Positions 8,078 to 15,836 of a DNA stretch of 64,000 nt are shown here, piece by piece. Each line of letters begins with the position of its first letter. Within the stretch, counting starts at the first letter, position 1. The stretch covers positions 1 through 64,000 of the forward strand of contig JAHBSL010000008.1 of assembly GCA_019639135.1 (NCBI GenBank), written 5' to 3'. The stretch is from Acidobacteriota bacterium. GTDB taxonomy: Bacteria; Acidobacteriota; Blastocatellia; Pyrinomonadales; Pyrinomonadaceae. Below the pieces are notes generated by a model. That model worked only from the letters and a program-made list of their open reading frames with translations, had not been told where the DNA came from and ran no database searches. The position numbers and the translations under genes were made by a program.

Positions 8078-10030
8078 TTATGCCACCATTCGCCCGATCG
8101 CGACGTAGCTCGCCTCGATCGCTTCGCCGAGCTTGTCGGCATCGGGGCCGCCGCCTTCGGCCATGTCCGGACGCCCGCCGCCGCGGCCGCCGAGCAGCGG
8201 CACGATCTCTTTGACGATGTTTCCGGCCTTGACCTTATCCGTCAGGTCGGCGGAGACGCGAACGATGATGCTCGCCTTGCCCTCATCCTTGCGGCCGAGC
8301 ACGACGACGCCGGACTTGAGCCTCGCAAGCAGCGTATCGGAGAGCTGCCGCTGGCCATTGGCATCAAGCCCGTCAACGATCTTCCCAAGTACCTTCACAC
8401 CGCCGATCTCTCTCGCCTCGTCACCGCCCGCCGAGCCATTGCCCGCAGCACCGGTCGCGATCTTTAGCTTGAGTTCCTCGATCTCTTTCCGAGTCCGCTT
8501 GACCTCTTCCTGCAGCCGCTCGATCGCCGCCGGCAGGTTGTCTCGCTGCGTCTTGAGCGCCTCGAGCGAGCGGTCGATCAGCACCTCGTCCTCGCGGAAA
8601 CGCTCAAAGGCATCAAAGCCGGTTATCGCCCTGATACGCCGAACGCCCGAGGCGATCGCCTCATCTGACGTGATCTTAAAGCTGCCGATATCGCCGGTCG
8701 CCCGGACGTGCGTGCCGCCGCAAAGCTCCATCGAGAACTTGCCGTCGCCGACCCGCAAGACCCGCACCTCCAAGCCGTATTTTTCGCCAAACATCGCCAC
8801 CGCACCGGAACGCATCGCGTCCTCAAGCGACATCATGTTCGTCGTGACCGGCTCATTCTGCAGCACATAGCGATTGACAAGGTCCTCGACCTCGCGGATC
8901 TCCGCCGCGGTCATCGGCTGATAATGCGTAAAGTCGAACCGAAGATAATTCGGCGCAACCACTGAGCCCGCCTGCTTCACATGCGTGCCCAAAACTTCCT
9001 TCAATGCTGCGTGGACAAGGTGCGTCGCCGTATGGTTCCGCCGCGTCGCATCGCGCTTGAACTCATCCACGACCGCCGCAACACGGTCGCCGACCCTGAG
9101 CGTTCCGCTTTCGGCCTTTGCCTTATGCAGTATCAGCCCCGCAAGCGGCGAGAAGGTATCGACGACTTTCACCCGAAACTCCCCTCCTTGATTAGGAGGG
9201 GTGGACGCCGCTTCGGCGGACGGGGTGGTAGCCCGCGAGCCGAAAAGCACGCCCGTGTCCCCGACCTGCCCGCCCGATTCGGCATAGAAAGGCGTGTCGC
9301 GAAGCACGACCAGGCCTTCCTCGCCCTCGGCAAGCTGCTCTACCCGCTTATCGCCCGCAACGATCGCGATGACCTCGGCATCCTCGACCCGCGTCGTCTC
9401 ATAACCATGAAACTTCGACGGCCCGACCGCCTCAAGCACCTCGGCATAGATCGGCGAGACCTCACTCTTCCGCTGCGTCTGCCCGATGCCGGACTGCTTT
9501 TGCAGTTCTTGCAAAGCCGCGTCGAACCGCTCGTTATACTCGTCCTCTTCAACGGCCAAGCCCTTTTCCTCAAGGAAAACGCGGATCAGGTCGCGCGGAG
9601 TGCCATACGTGTCATAAAGCTTTGCAATGGCGAGAAACAATTCATCGTCCGGCTCTGTTTCCGGCGTGATCGAAAGCTCGCCGAGCTTGCCGAGGCCGAC
9701 CGTCATCGTGTTCCCAAAACGCTCTTCCTCAAGCCGGACCATCTTGCCGATGAAGTCCTTCTGGACGCCGAGTTCGGGAAATGCGGCCTTCATCTCGTCA
9801 ACGACGAAATCGCACACTTTGAAAAAAAATGGCTCGTTAAAGCCGAGGTGCTCGCGGCCGTGGTAGATCGCACGCCGCATTATCTTGCGGAGGACGTAAT
9901 TGCGGCCTTCATTGCCGGGCAAGATGCCGTCGGCGATGGAAAACGCCGTCGAGCGGGCATGGTCCGCGATCACCCGGCAGGCGAACTTCTGCGTTTCAGA
10001 AAGATTCTCGTACGTACTCATTCCCTTCAA
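8078..10030 (-). CDS. Alanyl-tRNA synthetase-like protein lacking the catalytic domain
   Basis: 650 residues matching only the C-terminal two thirds of AlaRS (usually about 870). It starts in the tRNA-recognition helices (RVIADHARSTAFSIADGILP near residue 18), then has the editing domain with HTATHLVH and the zinc/editing CGGTH motif, a coiled-coil region and the C-Ala/DHHA1 domain with LGGRGGGRPDMAEG. The class II motifs 1-3 that make alanyl-adenylate are absent, and a stop lies in frame just upstream of the TTG start at 10030 (ATG alternative at 10021). A repeat is inserted at residues 265-284. It may edit mischarged tRNA-Ala, be half of a split synthetase, or be a decaying copy. Confidence 0.85.
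   Translation of the reverse strand: MKGMSTYENLSETQKFACRVIADHARSTAFSIADGILPGNEGRNYVLRKIMRRAIYHGREHLGFNEPFFFKVCDFVVDEMKAAFPELGVQKDFIGKMVRLEEERFGNTMTVGLGKLGELSITPETEPDDELFLAIAKLYDTYGTPRDLIRVFLEEKGLAVEEDEYNERFDAALQELQKQSGIGQTQRKSEVSPIYAEVLEAVGPSKFHGYETTRVEDAEVIAIVAGDKRVEQLAEGEEGLVVLRDTPFYAESGGQVGDTGVLFGSRATTPSAEAASTPPNQGGEFRVKVVDTFSPLAGLILHKAKAESGTLRVGDRVAAVVDEFKRDATRRNHTATHLVHAALKEVLGTHVKQAGSVVAPNYLRFDFTHYQPMTAAEIREVEDLVNRYVLQNEPVTTNMMSLEDAMRSGAVAMFGEKYGLEVRVLRVGDGKFSMELCGGTHVRATGDIGSFKITSDEAIASGVRRIRAITGFDAFERFREDEVLIDRSLEALKTQRDNLPAAIERLQEEVKRTRKEIEELKLKIATGAAGNGSAGGDEAREIGGVKVLGKIVDGLDANGQRQLSDTLLARLKSGVVVLGRKDEGKASIIVRVSADLTDKVKAGNIVKEIVPLLGGRGGGRPDMAEGGGPDADKLGEAIEASYVAIGRMVA
9178..9236. 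repeat. In-frame palindromic repeat inside the AlaRS-like gene
   Basis: The core is CCCCTCCT-N4-AGGAGGGG followed by TGG, a second small hairpin (GCCGCTTCGGCGG) and GGGGTGGT. The same layout occurs at 11715-11770 inside an unrelated gene. Here it adds about 20 residues (around TPSAEAASTPPNQGG) without breaking the frame. It looks like a short mobile palindromic element that tolerates insertion into coding sequence. Confidence 0.75.
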
Positions 10031-10100
10031 TTGTATAACAGCCGAAACCCGAGCGTGAATCTGTACCGATCAACGCTTCACAATGAAAAGAGTTTTCAAC

Positions 10101-10208
10101 GCAAAGTCGCAAAGAAGCAAAGCCGCAAAGTTCTGATCACTTGCTTGATGGCATTCCGCATTGTCCACTCTCCACTATCCATTATCCACTCCCCGCCATT
10201 CACCATTC
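10101..10208. repeat. Two short-period tandem repeat arrays in an intergenic region
   Basis: Positions 10101-10130 hold four 8-base units GCAAAGNN. Positions about 10164-10208 hold 7-base units of the TCCACTC/TCCACTA/TCCATTA type. Both resemble the short tandemly repeated repetitive sequences of cyanobacteria and other bacteria. They occupy the space where the missing 5' part of the AlaRS-like gene would be expected, immediately before the divergently transcribed lipoprotein gene. Confidence 0.65.
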
Positions 10209-10235
10209 GAAAAATTATCGGATAAAATCCTCGGC

Positions 10236-10856
10236 ATGAGATTTCTGATTCCTTTGATCTTGATCGCCGCCGGATGTTCGTCATCGCCGCCGAGCGGCCC
10301 GGCCGCCAATGATCGCCCCGCACCGGCAACCGCAACCTCCGGCCGCACCGAAGAGGCCGGTACCGTCGCCGAGCAAAGCCCGACGCCTAAGGACGAAGCA
10401 CCGGCGGGGAAGGACGACTTTGAAGGCACCACGGGCATCATCGATAAACGCAAAACGCTCGCCGCCTCAGCAACGCTCAAAGCCATCCGCACCGGCCGCC
10501 ACGAGGGCTTTGACCGCATCGTTTTCGAGTTTGCCGGCGAAGAGGTCCCCGGCTACCACGTTGAGTACATCGATAAGCCGGTTCGCTCGTGCGGTTCGGG
10601 CGATGTTGTCCCGCTCGCGGGCGACGGCTGGCTGCAGGTCCGCTTTGAACCGGCCCGTGCCCATACCGACGAGGGCAAACCCACGCTCGGCTCTCGTGAG
10701 CTTGCTCCGCGGCTGCCGAATCTGCTCGTGCTGAAGTCCACCTGCGACTTCGAAGGCCAGGTCGAGTGGGTCGACGGCGTCGGCTCGCCAAACGGTTACC
10801 GCGTCCTCGAGCTCGAAAAACCGTCCCGCTTTGTCGTGGACATCAAGCACAAGTAA
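10236..10856 (+). CDS. AMIN-like domain lipoprotein
   Basis: 206 residues from the ATG at 10236. The start has a lipoprotein signal: MRFLIPLILIAAGCSSS with the lipobox cysteine at residue 14. A 50-residue proline/alanine-rich linker follows. The C-terminal domain (about 75-206) has the pattern of AMIN-type beta-sandwiches: TGRHEGFDRIVFEF near its start and YRVLELEKPSRFVVDI at its end. These domains commonly bind cell-wall or secretin-linked partners. The longer open frame from 10161 is rejected because it reads through the tandem repeat. The S12 hydrolase begins 17 bases downstream, probably in the same transcript. Confidence 0.75.
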   Translation: MRFLIPLILIAAGCSSSPPSGPAANDRPAPATATSGRTEEAGTVAEQSPTPKDEAPAGKDDFEGTTGIIDKRKTLAASATLKAIRTGRHEGFDRIVFEFAGEEVPGYHVEYIDKPVRSCGSGDVVPLAGDGWLQVRFEPARAHTDEGKPTLGSRELAPRLPNLLVLKSTCDFEGQVEWVDGVGSPNGYRVLELEKPSRFVVDIKHK

Positions 10857-10873
10857 GCCAACTCAAAAAGCTT

Positions 10874-12112
10874 ATGAGATCAATAACGCTCGCTCTTTTT
10901 ATCTTGCTAACGATGACACTCGGACACGCACAAACGGACAAGACAGACGCCCTTCGGCAGGGCTTTCGCAGCGAACTTGAAAAGGCCGGCGTCGCGGGCG
11001 GCAGCCTTGTTGTGATCCGCGAGGGCAAGATCGTAGCCGAGGAGCACTACGGCCTCGCAAACATCGAAAAGAAGCAGCCGGCGAATGCCGAGACCATCTA
11101 CCATTGGGCCTCGAACACAAAACCCTTCACCGGCATTGCGATAATGCAGCTCCGCGACCGCGGCCTGCTCAAGCTCGATGACCCCGTGACGAAATACCTG
11201 CCCGAGCTTCGCAAGATACACAACCCTTTCGGCTCGATGGATGAGATCACCATCCGCCATCTGCTGACCCATTCGGGCGGCTTCCGCGGCGGCACGTGGC
11301 CCTGGCGAAATAACAAACCCTGGGAGCCCTTTGAGCCGACCGAGTGGTCGCAGCTCGTAGCGATGTTTCCGTTCACCGAAGTGCTTTTCAAACCCGGCAC
11401 CAAATTCAGCTACTCGAACCCCGGCATCATCTATCTCGGCCGCATCATCGAGGAGGTCTCGGGCGAGCCCTACGAAACCTACATCGATAAGAACATCCTT
11501 CGGCCGCTCGGAATGCACAGCAGCTATTTCGACACGACGCCGCCGCACCTCCTGCCGCACCGCTCGCACAGCTATTTCATTCGGGAGGGCAAGCGGACCG
11601 AAGGCCGCTTCGACGCCGACACCGGCATCACCGTCTCAAACAGCGGGCTCAACGCCCCGGTCGCCGACATGATCAAATACCTGAATTTTCTAACGGGAGT
11701 GTCAGAACCGCCCGCTCCCCTCCTGCCTGAGGAGGGGTGGCCGAAGGCCGGGGTGGTGGGAGCGGCGGGCGGCCAGTTAGTTAGCGGCCGCACCCCTTAT
11801 GACACTGTTCTCAAACGCTCATCGCTTGAAGAGATGTGGCAGCCCGCACTTAAAGCCGAGACCGACGCCAACGGCAACCCCGGCTTCACCACCGACATCG
11901 GGCAGATTTTCTTTATCGACCAAAGAAATGGCCGAAAACTCATTGGCCACGGCGGCGACCAGAACGGCTTCATCAGCTACATCGAATTCGACCCCGAAAC
12001 CAAATCGGCCTCTTTGATCGTGGTGAACACGAAAGTGACCGAACCGGCAAACACGACCAGCCAGCAAGACGTTTATTCGATAATTCGCCGCGCTGTCAGA
12101 AATGCATATTGA
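10874..12112 (+). CDS. Serine hydrolase of the beta-lactamase/S12 family
   Basis: 412 residues with a signal peptide (MRSITLALFILLTMTLGHAQ). The catalytic SxxK is in HWASNTKPFTG and the YxN motif in TKFSYSNPGIIYLG; a GHGGDQNG loop near the end corresponds to the HxG/KTG strand. Such enzymes are carboxypeptidases, esterases or amidases outside the cytoplasm, and the substrate is not evident. A palindromic repeat at 11715-11770 adds about 19 residues at 281-299 before the conserved RTPYDTVLKRSSLEEMW segment. It follows the AMIN lipoprotein gene by 17 bases, and both products act in the envelope. Confidence 0.88.
   Translation: MRSITLALFILLTMTLGHAQTDKTDALRQGFRSELEKAGVAGGSLVVIREGKIVAEEHYGLANIEKKQPANAETIYHWASNTKPFTGIAIMQLRDRGLLKLDDPVTKYLPELRKIHNPFGSMDEITIRHLLTHSGGFRGGTWPWRNNKPWEPFEPTEWSQLVAMFPFTEVLFKPGTKFSYSNPGIIYLGRIIEEVSGEPYETYIDKNILRPLGMHSSYFDTTPPHLLPHRSHSYFIREGKRTEGRFDADTGITVSNSGLNAPVADMIKYLNFLTGVSEPPAPLLPEEGWPKAGVVGAAGGQLVSGRTPYDTVLKRSSLEEMWQPALKAETDANGNPGFTTDIGQIFFIDQRNGRKLIGHGGDQNGFISYIEFDPETKSASLIVVNTKVTEPANTTSQQDVYSIIRRAVRNAY
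11715..11770. repeat. In-frame palindromic repeat inside the serine hydrolase gene
   Basis: Second copy of the element seen at 9178: CCCCTCCT-N4-AGGAGGGG, TGG, a short hairpin (CCGAAGGCCGG) and GGGGTGGT. Flanks are proline- and glycine-rich. The frame of the host gene is kept. Confidence 0.75.
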
Positions 12113-12123
12113 TTGCTGAAGAG

Positions 12124-12630
12124 CTATCTGTCCGCTGGCGTTCTCTTGTAACCGGAAACGTGCGAGGAAACAGCCTTCCATTTCCCGTCACGCTTTATCA
12201 AGATGTTGCTCGATTGGTATTCGAACGTATATCTGCCTTCTTTGTCTTTGCCCGACCCATGGCCCGTGCCGGCGATGATTGCCGTGCCGTTATCAAATAC
12301 CTCAAGCCGTTTGATCTCGAACCAGAATTTGTCGTAACTGGGTCGCGTTGTCCGGACGCGTGCGAGCTCCTTGGCCTTATCAGACCAGACCCCATCGTTG
12401 CTGATGAGTTGAAAGTCGTCGGCAAGAATTTCGTCGAGAAGCGTCGGGTTCTGTTCGCGGTAAGCCTTTGGCCATTCGACCTCCTTGAGCCTTCGCAGGA
12501 AATCGCTGTCTGGTTCGTTCTCCTTCTGCAGGCCTTGACCCGATGCGAAACCTGCGAAGACAAGCAAAACAAAAAATGAACCGACCACCGCTCCGCATGG
12601 TCCGGTCAGGATGCGCCGAATGATGTTCAT
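12124..12630 (-). CDS. Secreted SnoaL/NTF2-like (DUF4440) protein
   Basis: 168 residues. A signal peptide (about 1-31, ending VFAGFASGQ) precedes an NTF2-like cone-shaped domain with the typical EWPKAYREQNPTLLDEILADDF opening and a closing pair of strands around ILIKRDGKWKAVSSHVSGY. Domains of this type bind small molecules or act as simple enzymes; nothing here identifies a ligand. It is convergent with the S12 hydrolase gene, which ends 12 bases away. A second protein of the same fold class is at 53630. Confidence 0.8.
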   Translation of the reverse strand: MNIIRRILTGPCGAVVGSFFVLLVFAGFASGQGLQKENEPDSDFLRRLKEVEWPKAYREQNPTLLDEILADDFQLISNDGVWSDKAKELARVRTTRPSYDKFWFEIKRLEVFDNGTAIIAGTGHGSGKDKEGRYTFEYQSSNILIKRDGKWKAVSSHVSGYKRTPADR

Positions 12631-12873
12631 TAGATTACTCCCTTTTAAGAATATTGTCCGTCCGAAAGAGATGCGGCAAAACTGATAATGGTTTACCTAC
12701 AGCGGTGAATTCCCCAGCGTTCAACGGTCCCGTCTTTCCCAAGCACGTTGTTACGCGTATTTCCGGGCTGCTGCTTGCCGGTAGCCTGCCTCACTCCGGC
12801 TCGGTCTTTGAACAAGTCCTTGATGCCTTCTTCGACGGCGCGCCGGATGAGAAAACGCTCGTGTTGCTTGCGG
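12631..12873. other. Gap between NTF2-like gene and TPR gene, no confident gene
   Basis: Both strands are open here (12654-12893 plus and 12693-12992 minus). The minus frame holds a plausible segment, FLIRRAVEEGIKDLFKDRAG, but neither product resembles a family I know, and the plus frame overlaps the TPR gene. I see no strong terminator or repeat. Confidence 0.3.
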
Positions 12874-14400
12874 CTAGTTCGGCCGGTTCTTAGCCGCCTC
12901 GAGTTCGCGGACCTTTTGTTCATCCGCGGCGGCGAGGTCGGCACGACCGAAGCGGCGATGGATCTTCGCCCGTTCCTTGTAGATGGCGACATAGTTCGGC
13001 ATCATCGCGATGGCTTTCCGGAGTGTTTCGAGCGCGTCCGAATAGTATTTTGCTCTGTTACCGATCTGCAAGATCGCCTGCCCAGCCTGGTCACCCGCAT
13101 ACATTATGTGGGCCTGCACACAGATCTCGCGGACGCCCGCCATCGTCAATACCGCCTTGAAGGCATCGATTCGAACATTCGGCCGTGTACGGTCAACCGT
13201 ATCGACCCATTCCTTCGCAGTCTCGAGCCCCGAAGTGCAATAGATGACGGCCTTGCCGGATTCGACCGACGACATTATCAGGCCGGCTCCCGATGTACCA
13301 GTGTCGCGGTCGAGCGCGGCGGTGGCGGCATTCATGTAGCGGACTGTCGCGTCCATCGTCGCCTTGGCCGCTCGCTCGTAATCGGCATCTGACCTCGCGT
13401 TGTCGCCGAGAGCGGAATATGCCCGTGCCCGCATCTCGAGCGCACCCATAAAAACACTAAGCATCAGGTCATCCCGCGGCTGCGTTGGGCCGGCCATCGG
13501 AAGCAGCTCCAGAACTCGGCTCGCGTGGGCGACCGTTTGCCGGTGGTTGCGGGCGGCCTCGGCGGCACTCGCAAGCTGAAACGCCTCGGCCGCACTCGTC
13601 GCCTCGGCAGGCAGCTTTGCCGTAGCGGCAGGTGGACGCGTTGCCGCCGGGGTCGGCCGCGGGCTGGTCGGAGCAGTACGCGTCGGCTGCGGCTTTTGGG
13701 CCACGCCACTCGCCTTCCGCTCCTCGTTGTTTATGTAATCAAGGTAGATCTTTGCTACTTCATAATTGGGAAAAAGCCGGATCGCCGTTTCCGCATCGCG
13801 GCGGGCTGCGGCGTAGTTCTTTTGGGTCCCATAGACCTTTGCTCGCGTGTAATGGGCCGTGGCATTCTGCGGATCGAGCCGGATCGCGGTATTCAGGTCG
13901 GCAAGTGCCTCGCGGTAACGGCTGACGCGTTCATAGACGACGCCGCGTTCGCGGAACGCCGGGGCATATTTCGGATCGAGCCGAATGGCTTCGGTGTAAT
14001 CCGCGATCGCCCGGTCACGCGAGGGCACAAAATCGACCGCCATCAGTTGCGAATAGATCCCGCCGCGTGTGTGCCAGTAGCTTGCCTGCCGTGCATCAAA
14101 CTTGATCGCCTGCGAAACATCTGCCGCCGCCTGCCGGTAGCCCGCCTCGCTCGGGCTCGCCAGCGTTTTGTAGTAACGAGCCAGGCCCCGGTTGAACCAC
14201 GCAGCCGGTTCGTTCGGCCGGATCTTAAGATATTCCGTGTAATTCGCGATCGCGGCATCGTATTGCTTTCGCTCATAGTTCGCCAACCCCTGATCAAAAA
14301 GCACTTTCGCCCGCGCAAGCTGGTCAGCCGTCTGCGAGAAAGTGAGCATCGGAAACAAAAGCAGAACGAATGTAAGTGCAATTGCGGTTCGTGGTTTCAT
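12874..14400 (-). CDS. Secreted tetratricopeptide-repeat protein
   Basis: 508 residues from the ATG at 14400 (signal peptide MKPRTAIALTFVLLLFPMLTFSQ). Residues about 24-235 form at least five TPR units, seen as repeated ALADLNTAIRLDPQNATAHYTRAKVY-like helix pairs with the W/G/Y/A/P spacing. A Pro/Thr/Ala-rich linker (about 240-285) is followed by a second helical part with a further TPR-like segment near the end (ALETLRKAIAMMPNYVAIYKERAKIH). Probably a periplasmic scaffold; partners are unknown. Compared with usual TPR proteins, the central non-repeat domain (290-450) is unassigned. Confidence 0.85.
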   Translation of the reverse strand: MKPRTAIALTFVLLLFPMLTFSQTADQLARAKVLFDQGLANYERKQYDAAIANYTEYLKIRPNEPAAWFNRGLARYYKTLASPSEAGYRQAAADVSQAIKFDARQASYWHTRGGIYSQLMAVDFVPSRDRAIADYTEAIRLDPKYAPAFRERGVVYERVSRYREALADLNTAIRLDPQNATAHYTRAKVYGTQKNYAAARRDAETAIRLFPNYEVAKIYLDYINNEERKASGVAQKPQPTRTAPTSPRPTPAATRPPAATAKLPAEATSAAEAFQLASAAEAARNHRQTVAHASRVLELLPMAGPTQPRDDLMLSVFMGALEMRARAYSALGDNARSDADYERAAKATMDATVRYMNAATAALDRDTGTSGAGLIMSSVESGKAVIYCTSGLETAKEWVDTVDRTRPNVRIDAFKAVLTMAGVREICVQAHIMYAGDQAGQAILQIGNRAKYYSDALETLRKAIAMMPNYVAIYKERAKIHRRFGRADLAAADEQKVRELEAAKNRPN

Positions 14401-14586
14401 TCTTGATCTGATTTGAGGATTGATGAATGCCAATGCAAGGGGCTATTTGCCCTCTGCGAGTAAGCCATTTTCGCATTTTTATAGCACATCAGGCCGGTTA
14501 AAGCCATGAAGACTGTGTTCGCGACAGACGGCCCGATGCAGTAAAAACATCTGGACGTTTTAGCGTCACGCCGTTATAATGCTCAC

Positions 14587-14820
14587 ATGTCAACGGAAAC
14601 AAAGCGATCGACCATCTATCTTGACCCGGCGATCCATCGTGCGGTCAAGCTCAAGTCGGCCTCGACCAGCCGCTCGATATCGGACATCGTGAACGATGCA
14701 CTCAGGGAAAGCCTTCGCGAGGATCAGGAAGACCTTGCTGCATTCGACGCCCGGGCGAAGGAACCTGTCGTCTCGTATGAAGCGATGCTTGCGAAGCTAA
14801 AGGCCGATGGCAAGATATAG
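14587..14820 (+). CDS. Ribbon-helix-helix antitoxin
   Basis: 77 residues. The N-terminal strand KRSTIYLDPAIHRAVKLKS and the helix pair SRSISDIVNDALRESL form a ribbon-helix-helix DNA-binding domain; the C-terminal part is the likely toxin-neutralising tail. It overlaps the toxin start by 14 bases, the usual coupling of a type II toxin-antitoxin operon. The antitoxin normally represses its own promoter, which would lie in the gap before 14587. Confidence 0.88.
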   Translation: MSTETKRSTIYLDPAIHRAVKLKSASTSRSISDIVNDALRESLREDQEDLAAFDARAKEPVVSYEAMLAKLKADGKI

Positions 14821-15067
14821 GGTCGAATTCAAGCGGTCGGTCTTCAAGGATCTGCGGCCGATACCGAAGACGGACGTCAAACGCATCCTCAAGCGGATCG
14901 ACGCACTCGCCGCCGACCCACGCGGCCCCGGCAGCGAAAAACTCTCAGGCCAGGAACGCTACCGAGTCCGGCAAAGCAACTACCACATCCTCTACACGAT
15001 CGAGAACGACCGACTCATTGTCACCGTCGTCCAGATCGGCAAACGAAGCGAGATCTATGACCGCTGA
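14807..15067 (+). CDS. RelE/ParE-family toxin
   Basis: 86 residues with the RelE/ParE fold: YRVEFKRSVFKDLRPIP at the start, helix KRILKRIDALAADPRGPG, and the strand-rich end YRVRQSNYHILYTIENDRLIVTVV followed by the conserved KRSEIY. ParE toxins hit gyrase and RelE toxins cut mRNA on ribosomes; sequence alone does not tell which applies. Paired with the overlapping ribbon-helix-helix antitoxin. Confidence 0.9.
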   Translation: MARYRVEFKRSVFKDLRPIPKTDVKRILKRIDALAADPRGPGSEKLSGQERYRVRQSNYHILYTIENDRLIVTVVQIGKRSEIYDR

Positions 15068-15107
15068 ACGCATTAATGAACAACCATTCAGCGTGGACTG
15101 CTTGGAA

Positions 15108-15139
15108 CCGTCCGTCCCGCTTTTTCGTCTCGCGGACGG
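15108..15139. terminator. Hairpin between convergent toxin genes
   Basis: CCGTCCG at 15108-15114 pairs with CGGACGG at 15133-15139, enclosing an 18-base loop with TTTTT. It lies between the plus-strand ParE gene and the minus-strand PIN toxin gene, so it may act in both directions. No U tract follows the stem, so this is a weak call. Confidence 0.4.
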
Positions 15140-15178
15140 CCGATTTCAGTTGACAAAAGATGGGCCGATTGCACCCTT

Positions 15179-15586
15179 TCAATCGAACCTATCGTAAATA
15201 TCGATAGGCAAAAGTTTAGCGAATTGATAGAAATCCTTGTCGGTCGTAAGTATCGGCATTTCACGTCGTGCGGCAACCGCACAGATCAGAAAATCCGTGT
15301 TCGACCCTTGAATGCCCTTAGCTCGGCACAGGTTGAAAGATCGGGATGCTTCCTCGTAGTCTTCAGTGCTAAGGGTAATATCGGGGAACGCTCGCAGGCC
15401 GTTACGCAAAGACACGAATTGCTTATGCACCTTTACGCCGGATAAGATCTCTTGTCGGATCGGCCCGATAATGGCAGCCTGACCATCCATGATCAGGCTT
15501 TTGAGAGTCAAAGCGGCGGGATGTTCGACCTCGCCTGCTCGGCGAAAAGCAAGCGACCAGACCGAAGTATCAACAAGAACGTTCAT
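15179..15586 (-). CDS. PIN-domain toxin (VapC-like)
   Basis: 135 residues of a PIN ribonuclease domain. The acidic residues expected for metal binding are visible: LVDTSVWS near the start, an EE pair in STEDYEEASR, and the D in SNTDFLICAVA and TTDKDFYQFA. VapC toxins cut tRNA or rRNA. The gene overlaps its antitoxin by four bases (15583-15586), so the two are translationally coupled, antitoxin first. Confidence 0.9.
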   Translation of the reverse strand: MNVLVDTSVWSLAFRRAGEVEHPAALTLKSLIMDGQAAIIGPIRQEILSGVKVHKQFVSLRNGLRAFPDITLSTEDYEEASRSFNLCRAKGIQGSNTDFLICAVAARREMPILTTDKDFYQFAKLLPIDIYDRFD

Positions 15587-15783
15587 ACCCGCCGCCGTTG
15601 TTCCTTGTAATTGTAGTCTTCATCAAGGTCGATCTTGCCAAATAGCCGTACGACCTTGGCTTGCTTGCGCCTTTGTATGTACTCTTCCAACGCCTCGGTG
15701 ACCGTGGCTTTTTTGGTCCGATGTCCGCCTGCCTTAAGAGCACGCTGCAGGAGCGTATCATCAATTGCGAGATTTGTAGCCAT
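15583..15783 (-). CDS. VapB-like antitoxin
   Basis: 66 residues from the ATG at 15783. The start MATNLAIDDTLLQRALKAGG and helix KKATVTEALEEYIQRRKQ match DUF2191-type VapB antitoxins with a ribbon-helix-helix-like N-terminus; the acidic tail DLDEDYNYKE is the likely toxin-binding part. The longer frame from 15975 is basic, repetitive and overlaps the tkt gene, so it is rejected. Operator-like inverted repeats sit at the start codon. Confidence 0.85.
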   Translation of the reverse strand: MATNLAIDDTLLQRALKAGGHRTKKATVTEALEEYIQRRKQAKVVRLFGKIDLDEDYNYKEQRRRV

Positions 15784-15813
15784 GTGTAAATGATTACACA
15801 TGATTATGTGTAA
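15783..15813. promoter_or_regulatory. Operator-like repeats upstream of vapBC
   Basis: TGTGTAA at 15783-15789 and TTACACA at 15794-15800 form a perfect 7-base inverted repeat with a 4-base spacer, and a third TGTGTAA lies at 15807-15813. The sites touch the antitoxin start codon, where autorepressing antitoxins bind. Confidence 0.55.
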
Positions 15814-15836
15814 TTTCAAGCAAATTTTGCTGCGCG

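Noticed and set aside
12654..12992. Two overlapping open frames on opposite strands
   Set aside because: Neither gives a recognisable product, and both overlap the TPR gene end.
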